A stretch of 64,000 bases of DNA from Oasisia sp. SBJ-2009 (Eukaryota; Annelida; Polychaeta; Sabellida; Siboglinidae): positions 11,210,616 through 11,274,615 of the forward strand of contig OZ024867.1 in the NCBI GenBank assembly GCA_964017155.1, in the 5' to 3' direction. This document shows, piece by piece, positions 38,226 through 48,760 of this stretch. Made by a program: the position numbers and the translations under genes. The stretch's first letter is position 1, and each line of letters starts with the position of its first letter. Below the pieces are notes generated by a model. The model was not told the DNA's origin. It did no database searches and saw only the letters and a list, made by a program, of their open reading frames with translations.

Positions 38226-38639
38226 CCGCTACTTAGAGATTACTCTTATTACTTATTTAAAGTCTGATAAGTACAAACTTTATTTTACACTTCAAAATAA
38301 ATGTAGTAAACTAACAGCCAAAGCATAAGAAAACTAAAGATACAAATGAAGCACCATGTGGCTCCATGAAACTCTCCATCCCAACCAACCTGTTCCACTC
38401 TCAGTCTCTGGACCAAAAGCCACCTGCCTTCCCCTGGCCTGGCATTTATGCCCCTCCCTAATGGTGGGAAACCTTTGTTTCATATTCTCTGGTGGGCATC
38501 ACTCAAAGCTGACACAGTCCTACCACCAGCACGAAACCCCTGTGGTTTGGAGACAGGAAACCTTTGTGGTCACTCAACTTTGAGATATCCCTGTTACTGG
38601 TGGCAAACCCTTGTGGCAGCCTTGCCATACTGCTGAAGC

Positions 38640-38860
38640 CATGTTGCACTGGCACTGGCTCACTGTTGCATACTTTTCTTATGCAGGTCAGACTTCAAGT
38701 GACTTTCTAAAGCACACTTCCCACATTCACAATGCCTAGCTGTGTCTTGCAAAGAATGCATACTGCAACCTTGCAATCTGCGCGATCTTTCGCTATCCAG
38801 TCTTTACATTTGGGATCAACCAGCCACTCATCCCGAAACTTGCAATTTCCATGTTGGCGA
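38640..38860 (-). pseudogene. BED/TTF-type finger fragment, frameshifted
   Basis: On the minus strand one frame reads CKFRDEWLVDPKCKDWIAKD then CKVAVCILCKTQLG. A second frame completes the finger with ALESHLKSDLHKKSMQQ. Established knowledge: the F.D.WL.D.....W......D...A.C..C...H....KH order is the N-terminal finger of many hAT-derived and FDE-family proteins. A frameshift between the cysteine and histidine halves makes this a relic. It may be the lost N-terminus of the fragments at 34-36.5 kb, which lie downstream on the same strand. Confidence 0.6.
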
Positions 38861-39190
38861 GGTATGATCAAAAACATTCTAACATGTGCGAATTAAAAAT
38901 CCAAAGTGAGATACTATTCGGAAAAAAGTGGCATCGCGCAAACAAAAACGGCCATCATTGGTCATTCGCTCTTGAACAGACCGATTAAAAACGTAGCATT
39001 GGCTTATATCAGGTGGTGCCGTCTACTGAATGAAGCTACCACTAATTTACCAACTCCCGGATGCATGTTTTGGCTCACCACATAGGTTAAGGGACTGGGT
39101 CTTTTTCGACCAATGAGTAACGAGCATGTGTCCATATGGGCAGCCTCTGTTTTCCAGGAAGTACATGTACACTGGATATGTTGTACTTAC

Positions 39191-39589
39191 ATTCAAAACT
39201 TGTAGCTCGACTAGGGCCGCATTCTTGACCGTCGGGAGGCAGTGCTTCGCTTGTATTAGGACTGTACTCAACTGGGCGATAATTGCCGACTTAGCGTGGT
39301 CATTCGCCGTGACCCTGGCAGTGGTGAAGGCAAGCTGTAGCTTGGGTAGCAGTGCCGGTCTGTTGTGGTCAGCAGACATCTCGTGTTTCACGAGGTCGTC
39401 CTTCTTCGGTTTGTTTGCATCCTTACCAGTCACGAAAACGTTCCTGGCTTTCGCATGGACGCAAGTACAGCATCGAAACACGTGGTTGTCCCCGTCGTGA
39501 ATCAACCACGGAAACCGAATAAACCAGTCGTTTTCAGTATCTTTTTTCCTGACTTCGAAGTTATCACCCGCGCCTCTTTTGCGATTCAT
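39191..39589 (-). CDS. First exon of a KIAA1586/ZNF862-like finger protein (partial)
   Basis: An open 133-codon segment starts at a methionine (39589) and ends exactly at a strong donor (AAT|GTAAGT at 39191/39190), phase 0. The N-terminus is basic (MNRKRGAGDNFEVRKKD). A finger-like region follows: WFIRFPWLIHDGDNHVFRCC, TCVHAKARNVFVTG, then DDLVKHEMSADHNRPAL, with a CxxC and HxxxxxH pair. The rest is an alanine/leucine-rich stretch (ARVTANDHAKSAIIAQLST). This corresponds to the exon that precedes the hAT-like catalytic exon in KIAA1586/ZNF862-type genes, as in the relic at 2795-3179. No downstream exon was found between 39.0 and 37.7 kb. It could be the remains of a transposon or a host gene with a distant second exon. 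The exon itself has no frameshift. Confidence 0.5.
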
Positions 39590-40161
39590 TTCTAACGGTC
39601 ATCTGAACCACACAACTGCGAAAAACATGTTACGCGGCATTTAAACTGTTTGTTGTTGCTGCCCCGCAGGAATTGGAAGCACGCAGAGCAATTAAATCTT
39701 TGGCTTATCGCAGGACGATTATAGATTAGGGGTTTCAAAAACAATGCCACGGGCGTGCAGCAGTGATTCACGAGTTTTGCTGGTAACGCCACAGTGCGGC
39801 CGTAAATAAGACCATAAAAGCATTTCGGCAAATTGGCGAAGAGATTTTTTTTCTGTCGCCAAATGGAAAACCATTTCGCCTATGGCGCAAATGGCGATCG
39901 GCAGCGCTAGCCTAGTTCCTACACACAATATTATTTTACATGCTAGCTATATAAAGAAAAACAAGTCAACTGTATGTCAAACATAAGTGGAACTTTAATT
40001 AAAACAAAGAAACAATAATAAATAGTGCAAACACATATATACGATTAAATTAAAAGAAACACCACCAAAGAATACATAACATGTGCAATGTTCAACATAA
40101 CTAAGCGGTGTCCCGTGCACTGAAGAACTCTGCAATGCCTGCCTGGAGCACTTCTCCAGAC

Positions 40162-40162
<1 letters not shown>
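39590..40162. other. No gene recognised; upstream region of finger exon
   Basis: This lies 5' of the finger exon on the minus strand. No TATA-like element or other gene is evident. Short open frames occur on the minus strand without family similarity. Confidence 0.4.

Positions 40163-40214
<52 letters not shown>
40163..40214. repeat. (GGCTCC)n microsatellite
   Basis: About eight to nine perfect hexamers ggctcc. Open on the minus strand as Glu-Pro or Arg-Ser repeats, a by-product of the hexamer. Confidence 0.95.
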
Positions 40215-40405
40215 TGCTTGAGCTGGCACCTAAGTTCAACCACAAGCGGGTTCAGCCTGGAAAGTCAGAATGCAACCAAACTGTCCACATGGGCCATTGC
40301 AGTGCGCCTACTGATCACTGCAGGTACAGTCTCCTCCTCATCAATGTCCTCACTGATGTCTGGTTCGGGGAGCACCGACTCACTGTCACAGTCGACGTTC
40401 TTGAC

Positions 40406-40970
40406 GTAGTCGAGGGACGGCTGGTCCAAGTAGAGGGACGGCTAGTCCAAGTAGAGGGACGGCTGGTCCATGTCGAGGGACGGCTGGTCCAAGCAGAGGG
40501 ACGGCTGGTCCAAGCAGAGGGACGGCTGGTCCATGTCGAGGGACGGCTGGTCCAAGTAGAGGGACGGCTGGTCCATGTCGAGGGACGGCTGGTCCATGTC
40601 GAGGGACGGCTGGTCCATGTCGAGGGACGGCTGGTCCAAGTAGAGGGACGGCTGGTCCATGTCGAGGGACGGCTGGTCCATGTCGAGGGACGGCTGGTCC
40701 AAGTAGAGGGACGGCTGGTCCATGTCGAGGGACGGCTGGTCCAAGTAGAGGGACGGCTGGTCCATGTCGAGGGACGGCTGGTCCATGTCGAGGGACGGCT
40801 GGTCCAAGTAGAGGGACGGCTGGTCCATGTCGAGGGACGGCTGGTCCATGTCGAGGGACGGCTGGTCCATGTCGAGGGACGGCTGGTCCATATCGAGGGA
40901 CGGCTGGTCCATGTCGAGGGACGGCTGGTCCATGTCGAGGGACGGCTGGTCCATGTCGAGGAACGGCTGG
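40406..40970. repeat. 21-bp minisatellite, about 27 copies
   Basis: Units gagggacggctggtccatgt plus one base, with variants atgtc, aagta, aagca and atatc. The period is in frame, so long open frames run on both strands (EGRLVHV on plus, DQPSLDM on minus). The unit variants form recurring longer patterns, so it also has some higher-order structure. There is no independent evidence that it is translated. Confidence 0.95.
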
Positions 40971-41455
40971 TCAACATCACCAGCGACTGCAACACAAATT
41001 GTACAACATAAGCAAAAAGCCTTTACATTAAGGCGGCTGCTATTCTACTGACAGATTCTGAAAAATTAAACCATCACTTGCTTGCATAGCTGTAAATGAA
41101 AATAATAAAACATCTGCATCAAAACAATGGGGGAAACACTGTCTTACAAAAGTCATTGGCATGGCTTTTTCAATTGCACGGCTGTCAACTAAAACAATAA
41201 AACATCTGCATCAATACAGTGGGACAAATCAGTGACATTTCATGAGAAACACCTTCAGTGTCAACTTGAAACATTTCTGGATGGAGCAGGCTTGTAGGAC
41301 ATCCCATGGATGCAGATTTCAGCCAAACAATGGCATCCCTGATGTTGACAGACTTGGTCAGTTGTGAAGCTGTGCCGGTCTCATCCATGTCCAGCTGATG
41401 CAGGTCCTGTCATAGCAGGCGTTTCCTGTTGGGCATCTTCACCGTCTGGATGATG
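40971..41455. other. No gene recognised
   Basis: Contains two related short stretches with aataaaacatctgcatca near 41103 and 41204, a local duplication. No coding signal. Confidence 0.5.
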
Positions 41456-41560
41456 CCGGTGTCAGATAGAATATTGACCCGCGCAGAAAAGTGACCCGGG
41501 GGTTAAAATACTATAATAGAAAAGTGACTCCCCCCTATGGAAAAGTGACCCGCCCCTTGT
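41456..41560. repeat. Possible transposon end, CCGGTGTC plus repeated TGACCC words
   Basis: Begins ccggtgtcagatagaatatt. It then holds tgacccgcgcagaaaagtga, cccgggggttaaaatact, ataatagaaaagtgactccc and ggaaaagtgacccgcccc, so GAAAAGTGAC occurs three times. The order of parts matches 9550-9625, including a TATA-containing spacer between the second and third word. It lies about 0.8 kb from a pogo-like relic on the minus strand, as at 9550. Confidence 0.5.
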
Positions 41561-42299
41561 TTCTTCATGGATTTTTCTTTTTTGTATATATTTGAGTATT
41601 AATGACATTGAAGGTAATGTTTTGTTTATATTTATACAACATTGCACTTTGATACATTAATAATATTATTGTTATGCCATAAAACTTTTTTCCAGTGAAA
41701 GATCCCCTTTTCAAACTGACACTGCTCAGTTGGCATATTTTGTTGACACTTGCACCAACACCAGTATTTAATTTTGTGTCCAATTTCATGGAAACTATTT
41801 TGCTTGATCCACATTCTGCTAACTGCCTTAGGCAAATGAAATGAGGTGGGGGGGGGGGTGGCTTTAGCTTTGAAGTCCTGTTCAGTGGCAAGAACACTAG
41901 TTTGACGTGCGACAACTGTCCACCAGGGTGAGCTGAGCAGTTGTCTGCGAACATCAGGACTTGACACTGCTCAAACCTGAGACAGTGAATGGAATTTTAC
42001 TCAACATAAATAAAATGCGTAAATTCAACCAACTAAGTTACAACTTTTACATGCACTAATTATTGTAGACAAATTTATTTCACGCTAAACATATTCCACA
42101 TTTTTCCTGTATCCTCAGGATGTTGAGGTTAGCCGGGATCTTAGAGAAGATGCTAACCACAACATTATCCGCACCTATCTATGACTCATGACAATAAGTG
42201 TACGTCTTCTGGCTTTCACAAGCTATATAACATATCAAGCAGCTGAGCAAAAATAACATCACAATAAATGTAAGACAAAGTCACTAACCATGGATCAAC

Positions 42300-43072
42300 A
42301 ATAGTATGTGTACTAACCTCATCCTGTTGTTGAGTCGACTCAGCCATGTGGGAAGATGGCCGTTGTCATCCACGACTTCTTGCTGTAGTCGTAGTCTACG
42401 CCCAGCGTTGGTATCTCGAATCCGTAAAAAAAAAACATGTTTCTTCGATTACCCAATCACCAATGGTTTCTCAGCGGTGGCACTCGCTGCCAGCAGCGTG
42501 TGATCCTATCTTTGGAATTCTTCCCGCCGTTACAAGAATCACCTTTCGTGACCATCGACTTGGTCGGCAGCGCTCTGAAAAACAGCCTAGTCTCGTCGGC
42601 GTTGACAATGTTCCTTGCCTCGTCACCATCACAGAGAACGGGCACACGTTTTCCCCAATCTGTCACGGCGTTCTCGGGGACGTCGGCCCTCTCGCCAGTC
42701 AGGACCAAACACCAGATGTTGTGGCGAGCTTTCCAGTGGTTCAGCCATCCGTTCAACCCAGTGAAGTCATCGTAGCCGAAACTCATCGAAAGCAAGACGG
42801 TATCTTGGATCATCACGCCGGATATGGGAATATTGCGCTTTGCAAAACCTGTCCCATACTGCCGTATTCATGTCCTCGTAGGCACACTTTAATTTCTTGG
42901 AGTACTACCCGTCGCCATTTTCGTCATCTCGCCAATGGCGCAAAATGTCGTCCTTCTCTTTAGTGATAGTCTGTACTTGGGTCTTCCCCACGTTCAGGCT
43001 CTGGGCGACCAACCTGGCTGAATCCCTCTCGACAAACGTTCTACAACTTTAACTGTATCCTCTAATGACAAC
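42300..43072 (-). pseudogene. pogo/Tigger-like transposase, N-terminal half, frameshifted
   Basis: From a methionine at 43072 the minus strand gives MLSLEDTVKVVER. A shifted frame then reads DSARLVAQSLNVGKTQVQTI and LRHWRDDENGDG (helix-turn-helix of the CENP-B/Tigger type). Further frames read DDFTGLNGWLNHWKARHNIW, LTGERADVPENAVTDWG, IVNADETRLFFRALPTKSM and SCNGGKNSKDRIT. These correspond to the DNA-binding N-terminus and the start of the DDE_1 core, including the first catalytic Asp in the NADET motif. Several frameshifts and at least one stop show decay. The C-terminal half is absent here, and a separate C-terminal relic is at 10.4 kb. Confidence 0.75.
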
Positions 43073-43472
43073 ATTTTCCACTTTCGACTCTACATCTTCG
43101 CTGCTCTCTCAAATGTAACGGTCGTTACCGCCCACATTTCGTTGTTTATATGCGCATCTGTACATCCGGGACACTGTTAGTCATGTATTTTATGAGATTT
43201 CGTTGCGAGATTTAGGTCAAAAAAAGTGCGGCTGTCTGTCGGGTGGTCGTTCGTTAGGGGTAAAATTCAAATTGCCATGGTCGTTGGTCGCGTCTGCCGG
43301 GTTGTCTTTCGTGAGGGAACGTTTTTACAATAGAAAAAATGGTCATAAAAACCAGGTACGTTCGCCTTTTTGCAGATGACTGCTTACTATATCTACCAGT
43401 TAAATCAGACAATGACACTATAATTACAGTTAAAATAAATTCATTATAACGTATGGTCATTGGTTGTTTCAG

Positions 43473-43656
43473 CTGACCAAGTGCCAGTGTCAAGTGGTCA
43501 ACCTGGGAGCAGGCTTTGACACAACCTACTGGACACTCAAGGACCAGGACCTGGTGGCAAAGAACTTCATCGAGGTGGACTTCACCTCGGTGACATCGCG
43601 CAAGTGTTACTACGTCAAGAGTCGCAAGCAGCTGCTCGACAAACTCACCTCTGAGG
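43473..43656 (+). CDS. LCMT1: LCMT1 internal exon with SAM-binding motif
   Basis: Leucine carboxyl methyltransferase transfers a methyl group from SAM to the C-terminal leucine of the PP2A catalytic subunit, controlling holoenzyme assembly in the cytosol and nucleus. The exon follows an acceptor (TTGTTTCAG) and ends at G|GTGAGT, phase 1. It encodes LTKCQCQVVNLGAGFDTTYW, then TLKDQDLVAKNFIEVDF and a basic stretch to LTSE. NLGAGFDT is the SAM-binding motif I (GxGxD) and EVDF is the acidic loop after it. Family members have about 80 residues before this point. Those exons were not found upstream in the window, so the gene start lies outside or in sequence I could not recognise. Confidence 0.93.
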
Positions 43657-43810
43657 GTGAGTACTTGTAAACCACATGGTGGCGCCACTGGTCCTTAAAG
43701 GAGCTGTTTTTGTATAATACTAATGGTTTACAATATATAATACATATATCGGAAGCCGTCTCCTGCCACAATAAGAACGCTATGGTCAGCGTGGTTTTTT
43801 AGTGTCGGTG

Positions 43811-44270
43811 TAGCGCTTACATTTTTCCGGCGTTATAAACATTCCGATTGATGTTTCTGCGCATGTGCGATAAATGTAAAATCATCAATGTGTAGCAAAA
43901 CGACAAAGCTTTTTTTGTATAAATGCCACGGGCTGTTCTTTAACCCTCCTGTGATGATTACTGTGAAGAGTTGCTTAAAAAAATGGTCAATAAAATATTA
44001 CATTTGTTTAAATCATTGTCACGGATTATGGCGCACTACAGTCACGTGAGTTACGCTTGCTATCAAAACATGCCTCAAAACGTGTTTGCCGCATGTTCAT
44101 TTGCAACAAATAACTGTGCTGAGAGGTTATATACATCCTAGCGAACAACCCGTAGTATTTATACTATTAATGTTTTGTCCTTTCGCTGCACATTGATGAT
44201 TTTACATTTATCGCGCATGCGTAGTGACGTCAATCGGAATGTTTATAACACTGGAAAAATGTAACGGCTA
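43811..44270 (-). mobile_element. Palindromic MITE, copy 1 (LCMT1 intron)
   Basis: Begins tagcgcttacatttttccgg and ends with the inverse form (ggaaaaatgtaacggcta). The terminal inverted repeats run about 80-90 bp and include tgtaaaatcatcaatgtg and its complement. The interior (for example gtcacggattatggcgcact) is in the opposite orientation to the copies at 47.5, 58.8 and 61.4 kb. No coding capacity. The superfamily is unclear: copy 2 hints at an imperfect 8-bp target duplication. Confidence 0.8.
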
Positions 44271-44501
44271 CAAAACCACTGGTCCTTGGAGGAGATTTTT
44301 GTTATTGAACAGTAATGGTGTACAATATAAATTAGATGTCATATCAATGTGTTGAGGGAGGGAGTTTCAAAGTCCAATACTTAAGAATTAACAGAAAACA
44401 AGTGGTAACTACATCTGGAATGAAGGATAAGGTAAGACAAGGAATACTGTTTTCTGGTGACTTTATTTACAGGAATAAGATGTTTGTTTGCCTATTACTT
44501 C
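44271..44501. other. LCMT1 intron sequence, nothing recognised
   Basis: Short stretch between two MITEs inside the intron after exon 43473-43656. Confidence 0.5.
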
Positions 44502-45249
44502 CAGGGGTAGAACTACCCACTAGTCCACTAGTCTGTACACTAGTAAAGATAAAGGCAGACTAGTAAACCTGCTAAGTAACTAGTCTGGTTGTCTAGTAAA
44601 GGTCAGTGTGTCATCCAACCCACCCTACATCAATCAATCAAGTCTTTGTAGTCACAGTGACCCTAACCCTAACACTATGATGTAACTAAATCACAAGTCA
44701 TTAAAACGTTGATAAATTGTTGCCAGTGAGCAACTGGCTACAGCAGCTTCCTTTACTAGTAAATGATGACATAGCCACCAGCTATGAACTTGTCTGGGCA
44801 CTATTTGTAAGATTAACTATAATCTTAGTGATATTTTTATTTTCCTTTTATACACTCCAGTAGAGTATTTTTTTCATAGCGCTAATGTGAGGTAAATTTC
44901 CAGAATTACAGTAAATTCCTAATGGTATGGTGGTACCACTGGTCAATGGCCGCAATCGGCATTCTTTTTCAGTTGCAGAGTTTTTTTTAATACAGATCAA
45001 ATCTTCACTTCTTAATTAATAACTTTTGTAATTTCTGTATTATTTCTTTGTTGTCTTTATGAAAAGTGCATTGTTATTTAACTGGGGTTGCAACATATAC
45101 TATTTTCTAGTCTTAAAACAAATTGGTACAGTTTATGTTTGGACTGTTTTTATATTTTGGCGGAACAGTAAACCTTTTGGCGGACTAGTAAAATTTTGAC
45201 TTTACTAGTCCCGCTGTCTAGTAAAATAAATGCTGAAGTTCTACCCCTG
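44502..45249. mobile_element. hAT-type MITE with ACTAGT subterminal repeats
   Basis: Left end CAGGGGTAGAACTACC; right end, inverted, CAGGGGTAGAACTTC. Clusters of CACTAGTC/ACTAGTAAA lie just inside both ends, as in the hAT element at 324-3503, suggesting it was mobilised by a related transposase. The CAGGGG ends fit hAT. No matching 8-bp target duplication was clear. It has no coding capacity. A (CCCTAA)2 stretch at about 44659 is incidental. Confidence 0.7.
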
Positions 45250-45498
45250 ACTTTGTATATCATGTGTACTTGAGCAACAATTCCCTGGCCTGATCCTTAT
45301 CTCCATCCTAATGTTGGGCAGTCGGCATTTCATTGTGGTCAGCATCACTCTTTTCTTAGTCGAGTAACAATGTTAATGGTAACTTCATTTACTGCGCTTA
45401 AAAGTACATATGTTGTAAATGACACTTTCAAATTCTTTTTCAAATAGCCTTGAAAAGTCTTCAATAGCCTTGGATTTCAAATGTCCAGATGTGTATGG

Positions 45499-45566
45499 TA
45501 AAGTGTAAAAGTATTTGAGCAATCCTGAGGATTGGGGACTGCGCTAGATAAGAACGTACCTGTTTG
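45499..45566 (+). repeat. SINE 3' tail just upstream of LCMT1 exon
   Basis: The sequence atttgagcaatcctgaggat, tggggactgcgctagataag, aacgtacctg matches the 3' end of the SINE at 48700-48755 (tttgagcaaacctgaggatt ggatactgcgctatataag aacttacctt). It ends about 10 bp before the acceptor of exon 45578-45819, so the element contributes or abuts the branch-point and pyrimidine region. Confidence 0.75.
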
Positions 45567-45577
45567 TCTTTCAACAG

Positions 45578-45819
45578 ACGGTGACATCAAGTTCAACAGC
45601 ACAGACCTGCACTCGGCAGACTACCACGTGGTTGGTGCGGACATGAGGAAACTGGACGAGTTTGAGAAGAAATTGGACGAGTGCGGGATAGACCGGTCAC
45701 TACCGACCATCTTCCTGGCCGAGTGCGTCCTGGTCTACATGACAGCAGACAGCTCATCCGCTCTTGTACGCTGGATCGCTGACAAGTTCCCTACGGCGTT
45801 TTTCGTCAACTACGAACAG
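45578..45819 (+). CDS. LCMT1: LCMT1 internal exon
   Basis: The acceptor is TCTTTCAACAG and the donor CAG|GTATGA. Entry phase is 1 (the joined codon gives Asp) and exit phase is 0. It encodes DGDIKFNSTDLHSADYHVV, GADMRKLDEFEKKLDECGID, LPTIFLAECVLVYMT, then SSALVRWIADKFPTAFFVNY and EQ. Family knowledge: the V.GADLR.L segment binds the SAM adenine/ribose side, and LxAECVLxYMTP...NYEQ are the most conserved LCMT motifs. The usual YMTP proline is Ala here (YMTADSSS). All else is standard. The acceptor lies about 10 bp from a SINE tail. Confidence 0.95.
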
Positions 45820-46156
45820 GTATGAATCCACACGTCTACGTCTGTAATAATAAGATATATTTATTCAGCCCAGCTAAATACAGCGCACATTAAAATATAC
45901 ACTGGATTTTTTCAAAAGCACAAGTGTGTGGTGCAGACATTGGGCTTAATACGTTGAAATGTATTTAAACGCAAATGCTCCTGACGGGTTCAAATGCTTT
46001 GAGATGCAAAACAGTATTTAAATACAAATGCTTTCATTTCGTAAATTTGAAAATGCAGACACTTTTTAAAGGGTATTTAAATAGTTTTACAAGTATTTGC
46101 CAGCATGTATGGTGATGTGGTGTTATTGCTGTGTTAATAAATGTAATGTGTTACAG

Positions 46157-46375
<219 letters not shown>

Positions 46376-46500
46376 TGAGTCTCAGTGAGGTCTCAGTCTC
46401 ACATGCTACAGTCTCTGTGTGACTGTAATAATACACTTTATTTTAACACTGGTCTCCAAATGATGACTGTGTTCAGTTCTATAAAACAAGCTAAGTTATG

Positions 46501-46908
<408 letters not shown>

Positions 46909-46910
<2 letters not shown>

Positions 46911-47324
46911 TTGTTGATATATTTGTGACTATGAAATATTGTAAACAGATGTAATGAAATTGAATGAGACTAAGGTAGGAGAAATTGTAAACCAATTAAC
47001 CAAATATATTTTACATGAAATTTAAACATTAATTTGTATGTTATTAAGTAAATAATTATTAAAATCATATATGGTAATAGTAAACCCCCAAATAAGTAGA
47101 TATTAAAAGCAGATTTAGTTTGGTGAATCTTAGGGCACAATTTAAATGTGTTCAAACACTCTGTCACATGTTAGTATTTGTCACACGTCTGTAAATGTAA
47201 CCTCAGGGAAAGGCAGTAACTTGCGCTAAAGTTGTTTTGAAATGTTTGCCCTTTTGCCTCTGAATTTCCCATGTTTTTGGAGTGTGTCGATGTAACAGGC
47301 ATTTTGATTGGTTGTCTCCTGTAG
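46909..47324. other. LCMT1 intron sequence, nothing recognised
   Basis: AT-rich intron ending in the acceptor of the next exon (TCTCCTGTAG). No repeat family recognised. Confidence 0.6.
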
Positions 47325-47408
47325 GTTCCTGACCAATGGCTGGGAAGGAGCGAACGCCTTAGACATGAACCAAGTCTATAAGAACCTTCCACATGACGAG
47401 GTTCAAAG
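47325..47408 (+). CDS. LCMT1: LCMT1 internal exon (phase 2 exit)
   Basis: Acceptor TTGTCTCCTGTAG; donor AAAG|GTCAGT. One base completes the Arg codon from the previous exon, then FLTNGWEGANALDMNQVYKN and LPHDEVQ, ending in two bases (AG) of the next codon. It matches the family's xxGWxxxxAxDMxxxYxxLPxxExxR segment. The last codon is completed by either T (51584 exon, Ser) or G (59191 exon, Arg), so both candidate last exons are compatible. Confidence 0.95.
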
Positions 47409-47472
47409 GTCAGTGTCATCTAACTCTGCGTTGAACCTTCGAGAAAAGCAGGTTAGGTGGCTGAAAACGGTG

Positions 47473-47940
47473 TAGCGCTTACATTTTTCTGGCATTATAA
47501 ACGTTCCGGTTGACGTTTCTGCGAATGCGTGATAACTGTAAAATCATCAATGTGCAATGAAAGGACAAAGCAGTTATGGTGTAAATACCATGGGTTGTTC
47601 ATTAGGATGTATATAACCTCTCAACCAAGTTGTTTGTCGCAAATTAACACGAGGCAAAAAAGTGTCGAGGCATGTTTTGACAGCAAGCACAAATCATGTG
47701 ACTGTAGTGTGCCATAATATATGACAGTGATTTAAACAAACATAAAATGTTATTGTATTCAACTACATTTTAAGCAACTCTTCACAGTAATCATCTCAGG
47801 AGAGGGTTAATGAAAATCCCGTGGCATTTATACCAAAACTGCTTTGTCGTATCGCTGCACTTTGATGATTTTACATTTATTGCGCATGCGCAGAAACATA
47901 AATCGGGAAGTTTATAACGACCGGGAAAATGTAAGCGCTA
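47473..47940 (+). mobile_element. Palindromic MITE, copy 2 (LCMT1 intron)
   Basis: Begins tagcgcttacatttttctgg and ends gggaaaatgtaagcgcta. The best-preserved copy. The immediate flanks AAACGGTG (left) and CAACGGCG (right) match at 6 of 8 bases, a possible old 8-bp target duplication. The interior carries cgcaaattaacacgaggcaa and atgactgtagtgtgccataa-like sequence shared with the other copies. Confidence 0.85.
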
Positions 47941-48420
47941 CAACGGCGTTATTATGAAACTACAATTTTCCAGTATTTTATAATTAAAAGTTAAACAAAA
48001 ATAACATCAGCCTCATAATATTGCATGGTTGGGTAGAGATTAGAGCAACAGGCTTTGAATAAAACATTCCCGGTGTAAATCATTCATATTGCTGCTGGTT
48101 TGAACCTTGGAAAAGTTTACTTACTTCACAATGTGTAATTTCCATCCACCCCCCACCAGTCAGGGGGGGTTGCCAGGCCAACTACCCCTGGCAAATCCTG
48201 TATGGGATTTAGTCACGTTGAACTAGTTTATTGACTTTGCCAGTTGTGATGCTTCACCCATGAGAGCAGTGCTAACAGCCGCCCCAATTTGAAGATGGGT
48301 ACAACATTTCTGGGAATTCCAGTGTAACGACCCGCCCCGTCCCAGGAGCAGCGATGTATTGAAATAGTTGTTTCTACAACATAGACATTACATGTTCAAT
48401 TGTGTATCATTATTAATGAA
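47941..48420. other. LCMT1 intron sequence, nothing recognised
   Basis: Intronic; no repeat family or exon recognised. Confidence 0.5.
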
Positions 48421-48760
48421 CGTGGGGAGCGGTGGTCACGTGGTATAGAGCACAGGACTGCCAATCGAGGGGACGGTGGTTCAATCCCACATACCGCCGT
48501 TTCGAAACTTAGGCAATTTCGTTGACCCCATATTTGTCTGGCTTTAGTTCACGCAGCTGTATAAATGAGTACCTGGCTATAGACCGTGGTGGATATGTGT
48601 GCGAGCAGCCTTCGCGCATAAATGATAGCATATGGCTGGATGCTTCCCAGAGAAGTTCACATGGTGTCTGATTGAACAGGTCTGTCAGGGTAGTAACATG
48701 TAAAGCGCTTTGAGCAAACCTGAGGATTGGATACTGCGCTATATAAGAACTTACCTTTTA
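48421..48760 (+). mobile_element. tRNA-derived SINE (full length)
   Basis: The 5' part looks tRNA-like: tggtatagagcacaggact resembles an A box and ggttcaatccc (about 48478) a B box for RNA polymerase III. A body follows (ttagttcacgcagctgtata, gtggatatgtgtgcgagcag, gcatatggctggatgcttcc, tgtctgattgaacaggtctg), then a tail (taaagcgctttgagcaaacc, gcgctatataagaacttacc). Fragments of the tail or body recur at 34275, 35906, 45499, 54590 and 56264. Intronic in LCMT1. Confidence 0.85.

Noticed and set aside
40289..41051. Open frames of 170-240 codons through the 21-bp repeat (EGRLVHV, DQPSLDM)
   Set aside because: By-product of a period divisible by three; long frames occur on both strands at once.
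44655..44675. Telomere-like CCCTAA repeats
   Set aside because: Only two units, inside a MITE; a single short match near 55310 is likewise isolated.
48421..48495. A functional tRNA gene
   Set aside because: A- and B-box-like sequences are present but no cloverleaf is obvious, and the sequence continues into a SINE body and tail found elsewhere.
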